A stretch of 64,000 bases of DNA from Actinophytocola sp035995025 (GTDB taxonomy: Bacteria > Actinomycetota > Actinomycetes > Mycobacteriales > Pseudonocardiaceae): positions 17,740 through 81,739 of the forward strand of contig DASYKY010000054.1 of NCBI GenBank assembly GCA_035995025.1, given 5' to 3'. The first letter of the stretch is position 1. Every line of letters starts with the position of its first letter. Position numbers and translations under genes: made by a program. A model generated the notes under the pieces. The model had not been told where the DNA came from. It did not search any database and saw only the letters and a program-made list of their open reading frames with translations. Positions 16,172-24,435 of the stretch are shown piece after piece.

Positions 16172-17428
16172 ATGCGCTCGTTCCGTTACCTCGCCGCCGC
16201 ACTGCTGGTGACGGCCGGCGTGGTCGTGCTCGGCGGCCCGGCCGACGCCGCCGAACCCGCCTACCTGACCAAGGAGGCGACGTACGCGAGCGTCGCCAAC
16301 GGCTGGGCCACGGTGGACCGCTACCGCGACACCACCGCCGGCTTCCACGACGAGCAGTACCCGCCGGACGGGCGCGGGGACCAGGACGGGCAGCGCAAGA
16401 CGTTCTTCGGGGACGTGGCGCGGCCGTCGTCGTCGCGGTTCCTGCTGTACTCCGCGCCCGGCTGGGACACCGGCGCGAAGGCCACGCCGGTGCTGCTCGT
16501 GCACGGTGCCAACGACAACCCCGACCGCGCGTGGGCCAACCCGAACGAGTCCGGCGGGTTCGGCTGCGGGTCGGCGTCGTGCCCGTCGACCGGGCTGATG
16601 CAGTACCTCAGCTCGCGCGGCTACCGGGTGTTCGCGATCGGCTTCGCGCACAAGCAGGGCGACAACCTCATGCAGGCACAACAGGTCGGCGACGCGATCG
16701 CGGTCATCAAGTCCCGCCTGGGGGTCGGCTCGGTCGACGTGGTCGGCTGGAGCAAGGGGATGATGTCGGCGCGGATGTACGTGGCGTCGGTGAAGCCGTC
16801 GTGGGGCCGGCCCTACGCGGGCGACGTGCGCAAGCTGATGCTGCTTGGCGGGCCCAACGGCGGCTACGACTACCCGTTCGCGCACGGCTGGGCGCACGAC
16901 TTCTCGATCTTTCCGGAGTGCGGCGGTGCCGTGAACGCGCCGAGCCCGCACACGCGGATGACCTGTTTCGGGGCGCTGACCAACCACCCGGAGCTGTCGA
17001 TCACGCCGGCCGGCGGTTACGACACTTTCCCCGGCCAGCGGCAGATGCTCGCGCGGTGGGACGGCGTGTTCGGTGTGAACACCACGACGCAGGACTACTA
17101 CACCACCTACTACGGCGGCCACGGCTTCTACACCGACGGGCCGGGCATCCAGGCCGCGATCGACGCCGGCTCGCTGATCTCGCAGATCCAGTCCGCGCCG
17201 ACGCCGTCGTCGGTGCCGGTGTACCTGCTGGCCGGCGGCTCGCCGACGATCCTGGGCATCTGGAACGAGACGCGCGGCCCGAGCGATGGTGTGGTTTTCG
17301 TGCAGAGTGCCTTGTCCACCACGGGAATCTCGAACGTCGGGGCCACGACGCTGGTCGCGTCCGCGAACCATCTCCAACTCGGCTGGGCGACCGCGGTCAT
17401 GTCGACCGTGGCGGGCTGGCTTTCGTGA
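16172..17428 (+). CDS. Secreted lipase-like alpha/beta hydrolase
   Basis: This 418-residue protein has a Sec-type signal peptide (MRSFRYLAAALLVTAGVVVLGG, likely cut after ADA near residue 27). The mature part has VLLVHGAND as the oxyanion strand, VDVVGWSKGMMSAR as the nucleophile elbow with serine, and a histidine in ASANHLQLGWA near the C-terminus. Two cysteine pairs suit an extracellular enzyme. ATG 16172 was chosen over GTG 16169 because AGGAG lies six bases upstream. It lies just after the decayed hydrolase and 13 bp before another hydrolase gene, so it leads a two-gene operon. Substrate is unknown; the triacylglycerol lipase group is likely. Confidence 0.82.
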   Translation: MRSFRYLAAALLVTAGVVVLGGPADAAEPAYLTKEATYASVANGWATVDRYRDTTAGFHDEQYPPDGRGDQDGQRKTFFGDVARPSSSRFLLYSAPGWDTGAKATPVLLVHGANDNPDRAWANPNESGGFGCGSASCPSTGLMQYLSSRGYRVFAIGFAHKQGDNLMQAQQVGDAIAVIKSRLGVGSVDVVGWSKGMMSARMYVASVKPSWGRPYAGDVRKLMLLGGPNGGYDYPFAHGWAHDFSIFPECGGAVNAPSPHTRMTCFGALTNHPELSITPAGGYDTFPGQRQMLARWDGVFGVNTTTQDYYTTYYGGHGFYTDGPGIQAAIDAGSLISQIQSAPTPSSVPVYLLAGGSPTILGIWNETRGPSDGVVFVQSALSTTGISNVGATTLVASANHLQLGWATAVMSTVAGWLS

Positions 17429-17441
17429 AAGGAAAGTCGTC

Positions 17442-18491
17442 ATGACCAACCTCCTCGAGGGGATCATCGCCCGCGCGGTGCCGACGGACCGGCTGAGCGT
17501 GAACGTGCTGTCCGTGCGTGACTCCGGCGTGCCGGTGGTGTTCGTGCACGGCAACGTGTCGTCGTCGTTGTTCTGGCAGGAGCAGATGCTCGCGCTGCCC
17601 GTCGAGTACCGGCCGCTGGCCGTGGACCTGCGCGGTTTCGGTGACACGGAGCCACTTCCGGTCGACGCCACCCGCGGCGTGCGCGACTACTCCGAGGACG
17701 TCGCCGCGGTCCTCGACGCGCTGGCGCTCGGCCCGGTGCATCTCGTCGGCTGGAGCATGGGCGGCGGCGTCGTGCTGCAGCTGTTGCGGGACCGGCCGTC
17801 GGTGGCGCGGACCGTGACGCTGGTGGCGCCGGTGTCCCCGTACGGCTTCGGCGGCACGCGCGACGCGGCGGGCACGCTCGTCGGCCCGGACGGGGCGTGT
17901 TCCGGTGGCGGCGGCGGGAACCCGGACTTCGTCGGGGCGCTGAAGGAGGGTGACCGGTCGGCCGACTCGCCGCTGTCGCCGCGTTCGGTGCTGCGGTCGT
18001 TCTACGTGAAGCCGCCGTTCGTGCCGGAGCACGAGGACATGTTTGTCTCCTCGATGCTGTCCACCCGCATCGGCGACGACCACTACCCGGGCGACAGCAC
18101 GCCGTCGGACGTGTGGCCGGGCGCGGCGGCCGGTGGCCGGGGCGTGCTGAACACGATGTCGCCCAACCACTTCCGGCTCGACGACCTGCCGGAGATCGAC
18201 CCGAAGCCGCCGATCCGGTGGATCCGTGGGGACGCCGACCAGATCGTGTCGGACGCGTCGGTGTTCGACCTGGCGAACCTGGGTGCGCTGGGCGCGATCC
18301 CGGGGTGGCCGGGTGCGCAAACCCATCCGCCGCAGCCGATGCTGGCGCAGACCCGCGCCGTGCTGGACCGCTACGCAGCGGCGGGTGGCACGTACGACGA
18401 GGTCGTCGTCGCGGACGCGGGGCACAGCCCGCACGTGGAGAAGCCCGCCGAGTTCGCCGCCGCACTGCGGGAGATCCTGGCCAAAGGCTGA
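17442..18491 (+). CDS. Alpha/beta fold hydrolase
   Basis: This 349-residue cytosolic hydrolase has VVFVHGNVSSSLFWQEQM as the oxyanion strand, DLRGFGDTEPLPVDATRGVRDY as the substrate strand, GWSMGGG as the serine elbow and AGHSPHVEKPAEF with the catalytic histidine. The acidic residue is probably Asp in RGDADQIV. A glycine-rich insert (CSGGGGGN) and a long lid are present. GAAAGGAAAG precedes the ATG at 17442. It follows the secreted lipase-like gene by 13 bp. The reaction is unknown; esterase or C-C hydrolase activity are options. Confidence 0.88.
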   Translation: MTNLLEGIIARAVPTDRLSVNVLSVRDSGVPVVFVHGNVSSSLFWQEQMLALPVEYRPLAVDLRGFGDTEPLPVDATRGVRDYSEDVAAVLDALALGPVHLVGWSMGGGVVLQLLRDRPSVARTVTLVAPVSPYGFGGTRDAAGTLVGPDGACSGGGGGNPDFVGALKEGDRSADSPLSPRSVLRSFYVKPPFVPEHEDMFVSSMLSTRIGDDHYPGDSTPSDVWPGAAAGGRGVLNTMSPNHFRLDDLPEIDPKPPIRWIRGDADQIVSDASVFDLANLGALGAIPGWPGAQTHPPQPMLAQTRAVLDRYAAAGGTYDEVVVADAGHSPHVEKPAEFAAALREILAKG

Positions 18492-18513
18492 CCGCTCGAC
18501 TACTCGACCACAC

Positions 18514-18547
18514 GAATAATGCGCGTGCATCTGCACGCGCATTATTC
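18514..18547. terminator. Perfect 16-bp hairpin between convergent transcripts
   Basis: GAATAATGCGCGTGCA pairs with its exact complement around a 2-base loop, 22 bp after the hydrolase stop. It is AT-rich at the base, which suits a two-way terminator for the hydrolase operon and the convergent VOC gene at 18716. Confidence 0.85.
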
Positions 18548-18715
18548 TTCTGCAGTCAAGTGTTGCAAATGCCACGTGCTAACATACCGGAACGGCGGTA
18601 CACAACGCCCCGCTCACTCCTGAGCGTAACAGAGTGTGAGCAATTCCGATAGATCATTTCTATGATCACGAGGAAATTTCCGGTCGAACGCGACGTTTGA
18701 CGGGATGATTTCGCG

Positions 18716-19213
18716 TCAGTGGACGACGTGACCGTACATCTCACCGAGCGGGTCGCCGATTAATTCAATTCGCGCCCCATCCGGGTCCTGGAAATACACC
18801 GAGACCTCGCTGTGCACCTCGTGGGGAACGCCCGCCTCGGCGAGCTTGTCCTTCAATTTCCGCCACCGCTCCGGCTCGACCGAGATGGCCACATGGTGCA
18901 GCCCGCCGAGCACCTCGGCGTACTTCCCGACGTCCAGTCCGGGGAAGTCGAAGAAAGCGAGCAGGTTGCCGTTCCCGATGTCGAAGAAGAAGTGCGACGA
19001 CCCCGGGTAGTCACGATTGTCGATCAGCTCGGTGAGCGGGAACTCCAACAGGTCCTGGTAGAAGCGGATGGTGCGTTCGACATCGCTCGAGATGAGCGCG
19101 GTGTGGTGCAGGCCCCGGCCGCTCGAGGCGGGCCGGTCGCCCGGCGGGCGCAGGTGCGCCGCCCGGATCCGGTCGCGTGCCTCGGCGAGCGCGGCCACGT
19201 CGTGCGCGGTCAC
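18716..19213 (-). CDS. VOC family (glyoxalase/dioxygenase-like) protein
   Basis: This 165-residue protein has a VOC fold: GLHHTALISSDVERTIRFYQDLL with the first metal-type histidine, GGLHHVAISVEP with the second, and VYFQDPDGARIELIGDP with the usual terminal glutamate. This H-H-E set suggests a metal-dependent member, perhaps a ring-cleaving dioxygenase or a glyoxalase. GTG at 19213 is preceded by AGGAG seven bases upstream, so I prefer it to the longer frame. The short N-terminal helix (residues 1-20) is extra. A palindrome between this gene and the next one at 19423 may control both. Confidence 0.88.
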   Translation of the reverse strand: MTAHDVAALAEARDRIRAAHLRPPGDRPASSGRGLHHTALISSDVERTIRFYQDLLEFPLTELIDNRDYPGSSHFFFDIGNGNLLAFFDFPGLDVGKYAEVLGGLHHVAISVEPERWRKLKDKLAEAGVPHEVHSEVSVYFQDPDGARIELIGDPLGEMYGHVVH

Positions 19214-19319
19214 TGGCGAACTCCTGTTCTCCCTGGTCAACCAGACCGCCGGTGGCGGTCGTCAGCAGCCAGGATAGGGGTCCGGGGCCGCGTAGGCCCT
19301 GGTGAGCGCACTTGCTTAG

Positions 19320-19343
19320 GACATCAGTCAACTGACCGATGTC
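19320..19343. promoter_or_regulatory. 24-bp near-perfect palindrome, candidate operator
   Basis: GACATCAGTCA-AC-TGACCGATGTC has 11-bp arms with one mismatch. It lies between the divergent VOC gene (starts at 19213) and the small gene at 19423, and would suit a dimeric repressor. It is less GC-rich than the region, which lowers the chance of random origin. Confidence 0.55.
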
Positions 19344-19422
19344 TTGCAACCGAGATAGAACGAGGCTTACCGAGTCCAACTGTGGAATCGTTACGAGACG
19401 ACATAGGTCGTGGGGTGAAGTG

Positions 19423-19737
19423 GTGACCGCTCCGGACTGGCACGACGAGCTTGTCCTCGTCGCCGAGCTGGCCAGCGTGAACAACCAGATCGCCAGGTTC
19501 GTACTCCGGCTACTAGACGCGGATGCCGGAAGGCGAGAGCAGGTGGCCGCGGGTGACGAGTACTGCCTCGGTGGCAGGCTCGTCGACCTTGGCCACGCGC
19601 TGCAGAACCGCGCCGCATACCGCGGCGGGGCTCACACAGACGCCGATGGTGGGGCCATCGACGACTGTGTAAGCCCTCGGCCACGGTCGCTGGCACTAGA
19701 GAAAGTGCTGACCCGAAGCGGTTGTGGCCCGCGCTGA
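19423..19737 (+). CDS. Small protein of unknown function
   Basis: This 104-residue protein begins with a helix-rich segment, LVLVAELASVNNQIARFVLRLLDADAGRREQ, and continues with LGGRLVDLGHALQNRAA, then a less ordered tail. I recall similar small actinobacterial proteins of about 90-110 residues with the same pattern but no known role. No membrane segment or signal is seen. GTG 19423 follows GGGGTGAAG. An upstream start at 19339 would cut into the candidate operator. Its stop lies 10 bp from the convergent secreted peptide gene. Confidence 0.6.
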   Translation: MTAPDWHDELVLVAELASVNNQIARFVLRLLDADAGRREQVAAGDEYCLGGRLVDLGHALQNRAAYRGGAHTDADGGAIDDCVSPRPRSLALEKVLTRSGCGPR

Positions 19738-19747
19738 CCGGATCGGA

Positions 19748-19918
19748 TCAGTCATGGGTCATACCCGGGAAGCCGTCATGCGTCATACCAGGACTGTCGT
19801 GCGTCATGCCCGGACTGTCATGGGTCATGCCGGGATTGCCGGCGCTCGCGGTCCCGGCGACGGCGAATGCCACGCCGACGGATATTGCAAGGGCTGCAAT
19901 CAGTTTTACGATTCGCAT
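19748..19918 (-). CDS. Tiny secreted protein with four PGMTHD repeats
   Basis: This 56-residue protein has a clear Sec signal (MRIVKLIAALAISVGVAFAV, then AGTASA) and likely cleavage after residue 26. The mature 30 residues are almost entirely repeats: PGMTHD at 29-34, 36-41, 43-48 and 51-56, joined by Ser or Gly-Phe. Methionine, histidine and aspartate in each unit suggest metal binding, but that is inference. Codons of the repeats differ between copies, which argues for selection on the peptide. ATG 19918 has GGGAGG seven bases upstream; a longer frame to 19951 lacks such a site. I do not recognise the family. Confidence 0.75.
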   Translation of the reverse strand: MRIVKLIAALAISVGVAFAVAGTASAGNPGMTHDSPGMTHDSPGMTHDGFPGMTHD

Positions 19919-19974
19919 GACGGTGCCTCCCAGATATACCCACATTGACAATACAATTAACGCCCTAAGGAAAA

Positions 19975-20044
19975 GCGAATCGCATATGCGTGTAGGGGGG
20001 GCCCAAACTAAACCCTTACATCAAAAGGATCTCATGCGATTCGC
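19975..20044. repeat. Separated 11-bp inverted repeat
   Basis: GCGAATCGCAT at 19975-19985 and ATGCGATTCGC at 20034-20044 are exact inverted copies 48 bp apart, in an AT-rich spacer between the secreted peptide gene and the LAL regulator gene. They may be two operator sites allowing looping. Confidence 0.5.
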
Positions 20045-20051
20045 ATTCGAA

Positions 20052-20080
20052 TGATAACCGTCAGCTAACGAGCAGCTAAC
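20052..20080. promoter_or_regulatory. Three heptamer direct repeats with 4-bp spacing
   Basis: TGATAAC-cgtc-AGCTAAC-gagc-AGCTAAC are heptamers repeated every 11 bp. This spacing is the pattern bound by OmpR-type winged-helix proteins such as SARP and PhoP regulators. The site lies 109 bp before the LAL gene start and 133 bp before the secreted peptide gene. Confidence 0.5.
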
Positions 20081-20188
20081 GACATGAGATGGCCAGTAAC
20101 AGCCGCGGCGGAGAGTCACGTCCGTTTGGTGGCCGGTACCGCCCGGATGGCCGATGCTGGGCGCGGCACCAACACATACTGTCGAAGC

Positions 20189-23008
20189 ATGTCGGGAAGT
20201 ACGCCTGTGCTTGTTGGCCGGGACGAGGAACTATCCCGACTCACAAAACTGATCATGGAGCTAGGCGCCGGAACCGGGCGAGCCATTCTCATCGAGGGCG
20301 AGCCCGGTATCGGCAAATCTTCCCTGGCTCGCGCTGCCGTCGATACCGCTGAACAGTTCGGCTTTCAGACCTTCTGGGCCGAGGGGGACGAGCTCGGCCA
20401 GGCGCTACCACTGCAGCCCCTGCTCGACGCCCTGCGGGAGAAGGAAGCCGCCGGTGAGCCACGTCTGCTGACCATCCTGCGGCTGTTACGTGGCGAGGTG
20501 CGCAGCGCCGACCCGACCACCGCGGCATCCGAACAGCTGCTCACCCTCATCGGCGAGCTGTGCAGCGCCACCCCCACCGTGCTCGTCATCGACGACCTGC
20601 AGTGGGCGGATCTCGCGACCATCGGGGTGTGGGAGTGGCTCGCCCGTTCCATCGAACGTTCGGCACTGCTGCTGATCGGCATCGTTCGCCCGGTGCCACA
20701 ACGCGACGAGCTGCTCGCGGTCCGGCGCGCCGTCGGTGAGGACGGCATCATCAGCCTCGGCGGCCTGCCCAGCAAGGCGATCACGAACCTGGTCAGGACG
20801 ATCTCCGATGGCAAGCCGGGCAAGAACCTTCTGCAGCTCGCCGGTGGCGCGGCCGGCAACCCGCTGTACCTCACGGAGTTGATGGACGCGCTCGTCCGTT
20901 CCCACCGTCTGACCGTCGTCGACGGCGGAGTGGTGGAGGTGACCGGCGGCCCGGTGCCCGACTCGCTCGTCGGGGCCATCGCGCACCGTCTCGACTTCCT
21001 CCCGAAGGAGGTCCGCCACGTTCTGCAGGGCGCGGCTCTGCTCGGCGTGGAGTTCCTGGTCTCGGATCTGGCGATAGTGATGGGCTGCCGGATCGCGGAG
21101 CTGGTGCCGGCCATCGACGAGGCGTGCACCGCCGGCGTGCTCAAGGACGGCAAGGAGCGGCTCTCCTTCCGCCACCCCCTGATCCGGACGGCCCTATATG
21201 ACGACATCGCCGACGCCGTCCGGCCCGCGTGGCACCGGGACGCGGCCCGGGCGCTGGCCGAGGCCGGGGCGCCGATCCACCGCGTCGCTCGCCAGCTCAT
21301 GCAGGGCATCAGCGGACAGGGTGCCGTCCCGCTCGACGAGACGTTGCTGACCTGGCTCTCCGACGCGGCGCCGACCCTCGTCGCGCAGGCACCGCGCACG
21401 GCGATCGACCTGCTCCGGCAGGCGGCCGACCGCAATCCGGTGACCACGCCGCGCGGCGCCGTGCTCGCGTGCCGGCTCGCCGACGCGCTGTTCCGTTCCG
21501 GCGACAGCACCGGAGCGGAACGGGTCGCCAACCGGGCCATGGCCCGGGTGAGCGACCCGGACCTGCTCGTCGATCTACATTGGACAGTTTCGCAGTGCCG
21601 GTCGCTGGAGGGCAGGTCGGACGAGTCGCTGGCATCGCTGGCGAAGGCGCTCACCGTGCCGGGCATCTCGGCGCAGCAGCGGGCCCGGCTGCTGGTGCTG
21701 ACCGCACGGGCGCGGCGCGGCCTCGGCGAGGTGACGCTCGCCGGGAAGGTGGCGCGCGAGGCGCTGGAGACGGCCGAGCAGGCCGGGGACCGGTGGGCGC
21801 TCGGCTGGTCGCTGCACGTGCTGATCATCGTGTCGATCATGCGGGGCGATGTCGCGAAGGCACTGCCGATGTTCGACCGCGCGCTCGACGTCGTCGGCGA
21901 CGACAAGTCGCTGACCGACCTCGGCTTGCTGCTCCAGGTCAACCAGGCCGTCGCGTTCGGCGACCTGGACCGCTACGAGGAGGCGCTGCGGACCGCGGAG
22001 CAGGTGCGCAAGCAGGCGGACAACACCGGGAGCCTGGTGCGCCTCGCGCAGGCGCAGAGCGCGCTCGCCGAGCTGCTGTTCGAGGTCGGGCGGTGGGACG
22101 ACGCGCAGGCGGAGATCGAGACCCTCTCGGACGACTTCAAGGATCCCGGGGTGACCTGTTGCGATCGCGGGATCGCCGCTGTGATCGCGTTTCACCGGGG
22201 GGATCCGGCCACCGCGCGGCAGCATCTCAGTCTGGCCGCCTCCAGTGCGGACAAGATCGGCAACCGGGTGGTCGCCTCGTTGACGCTCGCGCGGAGTCTG
22301 GATCGGGAGCTGGACGACGATCCGGGCGAGGCGCTCGCCGTGCTGACCGCCGGGGTCAGCGGGCACGCCGAGGAGCTCGAGGAGATGGAGGACCTCCTCC
22401 CCGCGGCCGCCCGGCTCGCCGCGACCACCGGGACCACCGGCGCGGCCGCGGACATCGCCGAGCAGGCCGCCACCCTCGCGCGCCGCTCGCAGGTGCCGCA
22501 CCGGCTCGCCGCGGCCGCCTACTGCCGCGGCCTCGTCGACGACGACCCCTTGCTGCTCCAGCACGCGGCCGAGCGCTACGGCGACGCCGGCCGGCCCTTC
22601 CTGCGCGCCAAGGCACTCGAGGCCGCCGCGGTCAAGCTTGCCGACCGTGGCGACCGGCGGGCGGCGCGGACCGCCTTCACCCACGCCGACGACGTCTACG
22701 ACGAGCTGGGCGCGCACTGGGACCTCGCGCACCTGCGCGCCCAGCTGCGCCAGTACAACATCCGCCGCGGGCCGCGGGCCAAGCACCGTCAGGCGCGGGT
22801 CGGCTGGAACAGCCTCACGCCCACCGAGTCGCGGATCGCCGGGATGGTCGCCGACGGCATGTCCAACCCGCAGATCGCCGAGCAGCTCGTGCTCTCACCG
22901 CGGACCGTTGGCACGCACGTGTCGCACATCCTCGCCAAGCTCGGCGTCCGCTCGCGCATCGACATCGCGCGGCAGGCGGCGGCCGGGCAGGAAAAGGTCC
23001 TCACGTAG
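20189..23008 (+). CDS. LAL-type LuxR regulator with AAA ATPase
   Basis: This 939-residue protein has an N-terminal P-loop ATPase (GEPGIGKSS at 37-45, Walker B VLVIDDLQWAD), a long helical repeat region and a C-terminal LuxR helix-turn-helix (LTPTESRIAGMVADGMSNPQIAEQLVLSPRTVGTHV). This is the large ATP-binding LuxR (LAL) layout. In known cases ATP and a ligand control binding to target promoters. I chose ATG 20189 because the conserved GRDEEL motif begins at residue 10; in-frame starts back to 20084 add residues without domain support. Heptamer direct repeats lie upstream. It ends 8 bp into the convergent HdeD gene. Its targets are unknown. Confidence 0.9.
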   Translation: MSGSTPVLVGRDEELSRLTKLIMELGAGTGRAILIEGEPGIGKSSLARAAVDTAEQFGFQTFWAEGDELGQALPLQPLLDALREKEAAGEPRLLTILRLLRGEVRSADPTTAASEQLLTLIGELCSATPTVLVIDDLQWADLATIGVWEWLARSIERSALLLIGIVRPVPQRDELLAVRRAVGEDGIISLGGLPSKAITNLVRTISDGKPGKNLLQLAGGAAGNPLYLTELMDALVRSHRLTVVDGGVVEVTGGPVPDSLVGAIAHRLDFLPKEVRHVLQGAALLGVEFLVSDLAIVMGCRIAELVPAIDEACTAGVLKDGKERLSFRHPLIRTALYDDIADAVRPAWHRDAARALAEAGAPIHRVARQLMQGISGQGAVPLDETLLTWLSDAAPTLVAQAPRTAIDLLRQAADRNPVTTPRGAVLACRLADALFRSGDSTGAERVANRAMARVSDPDLLVDLHWTVSQCRSLEGRSDESLASLAKALTVPGISAQQRARLLVLTARARRGLGEVTLAGKVAREALETAEQAGDRWALGWSLHVLIIVSIMRGDVAKALPMFDRALDVVGDDKSLTDLGLLLQVNQAVAFGDLDRYEEALRTAEQVRKQADNTGSLVRLAQAQSALAELLFEVGRWDDAQAEIETLSDDFKDPGVTCCDRGIAAVIAFHRGDPATARQHLSLAASSADKIGNRVVASLTLARSLDRELDDDPGEALAVLTAGVSGHAEELEEMEDLLPAAARLAATTGTTGAAADIAEQAATLARRSQVPHRLAAAAYCRGLVDDDPLLLQHAAERYGDAGRPFLRAKALEAAAVKLADRGDRRAARTAFTHADDVYDELGAHWDLAHLRAQLRQYNIRRGPRAKHRQARVGWNSLTPTESRIAGMVADGMSNPQIAEQLVLSPRTVGTHVSHILAKLGVRSRIDIARQAAAGQEKVLT

Positions 23009-23603
23009 CCGCGGGAGCCGCGGGCGGCGTGGCCGCCGGCGCGTGGACCCGGCTGCGGCCCAGCGTGAACGCGCCGAGGATCGAGGTCAGGCCGATCACC
23101 ACGAGGGCGATGCCGAGCAGCCAGATCAGCGTGGCCACGCTCGACACCGGGTAGGACAGTACGACGATGCCTACCAGGATGCCGACGATGCCGGACGCGA
23201 TCGCCCAGCCACCGCCGCCGGCGAAGCCGTGGAACAGCTCCATCGCGCCGCTCACGACGCACGACAACCCGAACAGCAGCACCAGCACCGCGATCGTCTG
23301 CAGCGGCGAGCGCAGGCACAGGATCCCCAGGATCACCAGCAGAATCCCCAGCAGCAGGAAGAGAATGCGCGCCGCCACGCCGTCGGCCGGGAACGTGAAC
23401 GCCGTGATGGCGCGGAAGACGCCGCCGACGATGAGCTGGATACCCAGCAGCACCGCCACGGCCACCAGCGTGCCGCCCGGCCAGGCCAGGATCAGCACCC
23501 CGGCGATCGCCGTCACCACACCGAACGCGATCCGCAGCCAGCGGGACTCGCCCAGTACGGCCATCATCGCGGCGGATCGGGGTGCGGGTTCGGTAGAGCT
23601 CAT
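23001..23603 (-). CDS. HdeD family membrane protein
   Basis: This 200-residue integral membrane protein has about six transmembrane helices and the HdeD-family signature GILCLRSPLQTIAVLVLLFG in the middle. It starts ATG 23603 with GGAGG seven bases upstream. The C-terminal tail is alanine/proline rich. In enterobacteria HdeD is linked to acid resistance; its action here is unknown. A second, paralogous HdeD lies at 26794. A copy of the 19-bp CTCACCC-N5-GGGTGAG box lies 83 bp upstream. Its last 8 bases overlap the convergent LAL gene. Confidence 0.88.
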   Translation of the reverse strand: MSSTEPAPRSAAMMAVLGESRWLRIAFGVVTAIAGVLILAWPGGTLVAVAVLLGIQLIVGGVFRAITAFTFPADGVAARILFLLLGILLVILGILCLRSPLQTIAVLVLLFGLSCVVSGAMELFHGFAGGGGWAIASGIVGILVGIVVLSYPVSSVATLIWLLGIALVVIGLTSILGAFTLGRSRVHAPAATPPAAPAAT

Positions 23604-23685
23604 CGGACACCTCCACACGTGCGGACGGGTATACCTGGCACGCTCCCCCGCCCGCCGCGCCCGGTCATCCCCCGCCGAGGGTGAG

Positions 23686-23704
23686 TTCACCCGAATCAGG
23701 TGAT
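23686..23704. promoter_or_regulatory. 19-bp box, copy 1 (TTCACCC-N5-AGGTGAT)
   Basis: One of six copies of a palindrome with consensus CTCACCC-N5-GGGTGAG found in spacers between 23 and 37 kb. It lies between the HdeD gene and the lipoprotein gene, closer to HdeD. An extra GGGTGA half-site at 23679 sits beside it, head to head. Confidence 0.65.
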
Positions 23705-23872
23705 GCCGCACCGTCTCCGGTGACAGAGGTTGGAACACGCATCCAGACAGCCATCGCTGACCACGATCCCAGTGCCCGGGCGGACCCACCAGCACCGCCC
23801 GGGCACTTCCGTGTCCGCGGCGCGAACCTCACCCGAAACATGCGAAGCAGCCGACGTGGGTACCCGTCCAGC

Positions 23873-24430
23873 ATGAACCGTGTGACTGCCCGACACCTCC
23901 CCGTCGTGCTCCTCGCGGCGCTGGCCCTCGCCGGCTGCTCGTCGGCGACGAACGACCAGGCGAGCCAGGAGACCACGACCACCACGTCCGAGACCGTCCC
24001 CGACACCGCCACCACCCCGCCGCTGCGCCCGGAGTGCGAAGACGTCGCGGACAAGGGCCGCACGCTGCTCGCCGAGGTCGGCAAGCTCACCACCCGGGAC
24101 GCGACCGTCGCCGACGTGCAGGCCGCGGCCGCGGCGCTGTCCGACGCGTTCGACGACGCGAAGGCCGCGCTCGGCCCCGACGCCCAGGCCCAGCTCGCCC
24201 AGGCGAGCCTGGCGCTGCAGCAGGTCCAGGACGCGCTGAAGGCGCAGCCGGTGGACACCGCGGCCCTGCGCCGCGCGGCCAGCGACCTCGTCGCGGCCGC
24301 GGGCGACGCCGCGACGCTGTGCTCACCCGGCTCGGCCACGAACACGACCGACACCGGGACCGACACCGAGTCCACGGAGACGACCAAGGCGACGACCACC
24401 GAGACGACCACAGAGACGACGACTCCGTGA
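23873..24430 (+). CDS. Lipoprotein, function unknown
   Basis: This 185-residue protein has a lipoprotein signal: MNRVTARHLPVVLLAALALAGCSS, with LAGC as the lipobox and Cys near residue 22. After it come a Thr-rich linker, a helical region (LLAEVGKLTTRDATVADVQAAAAALSDAFDDAKAAL and more) and a Thr/Glu-rich tail (TETTTETTT). The helical part could form a coiled bundle. GTGGGTACCC lies just upstream and may be a stress-type promoter element, but no matching -35 is clear. It converges with the membrane protein at 24436. I do not recognise a family. Confidence 0.78.
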   Translation: MNRVTARHLPVVLLAALALAGCSSATNDQASQETTTTTSETVPDTATTPPLRPECEDVADKGRTLLAEVGKLTTRDATVADVQAAAAALSDAFDDAKAALGPDAQAQLAQASLALQQVQDALKAQPVDTAALRRAASDLVAAAGDAATLCSPGSATNTTDTGTDTESTETTKATTTETTTETTTP

Positions 24431-24435
24431 GACGG

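Noticed and set aside
23679..23692. GGGTGA-GT-TCACCC as a separate operator
   Set aside because: It shares its right half-site with the 19-bp box copy 1 and has a different spacing from other sites, so I treat it as an extra half-site.
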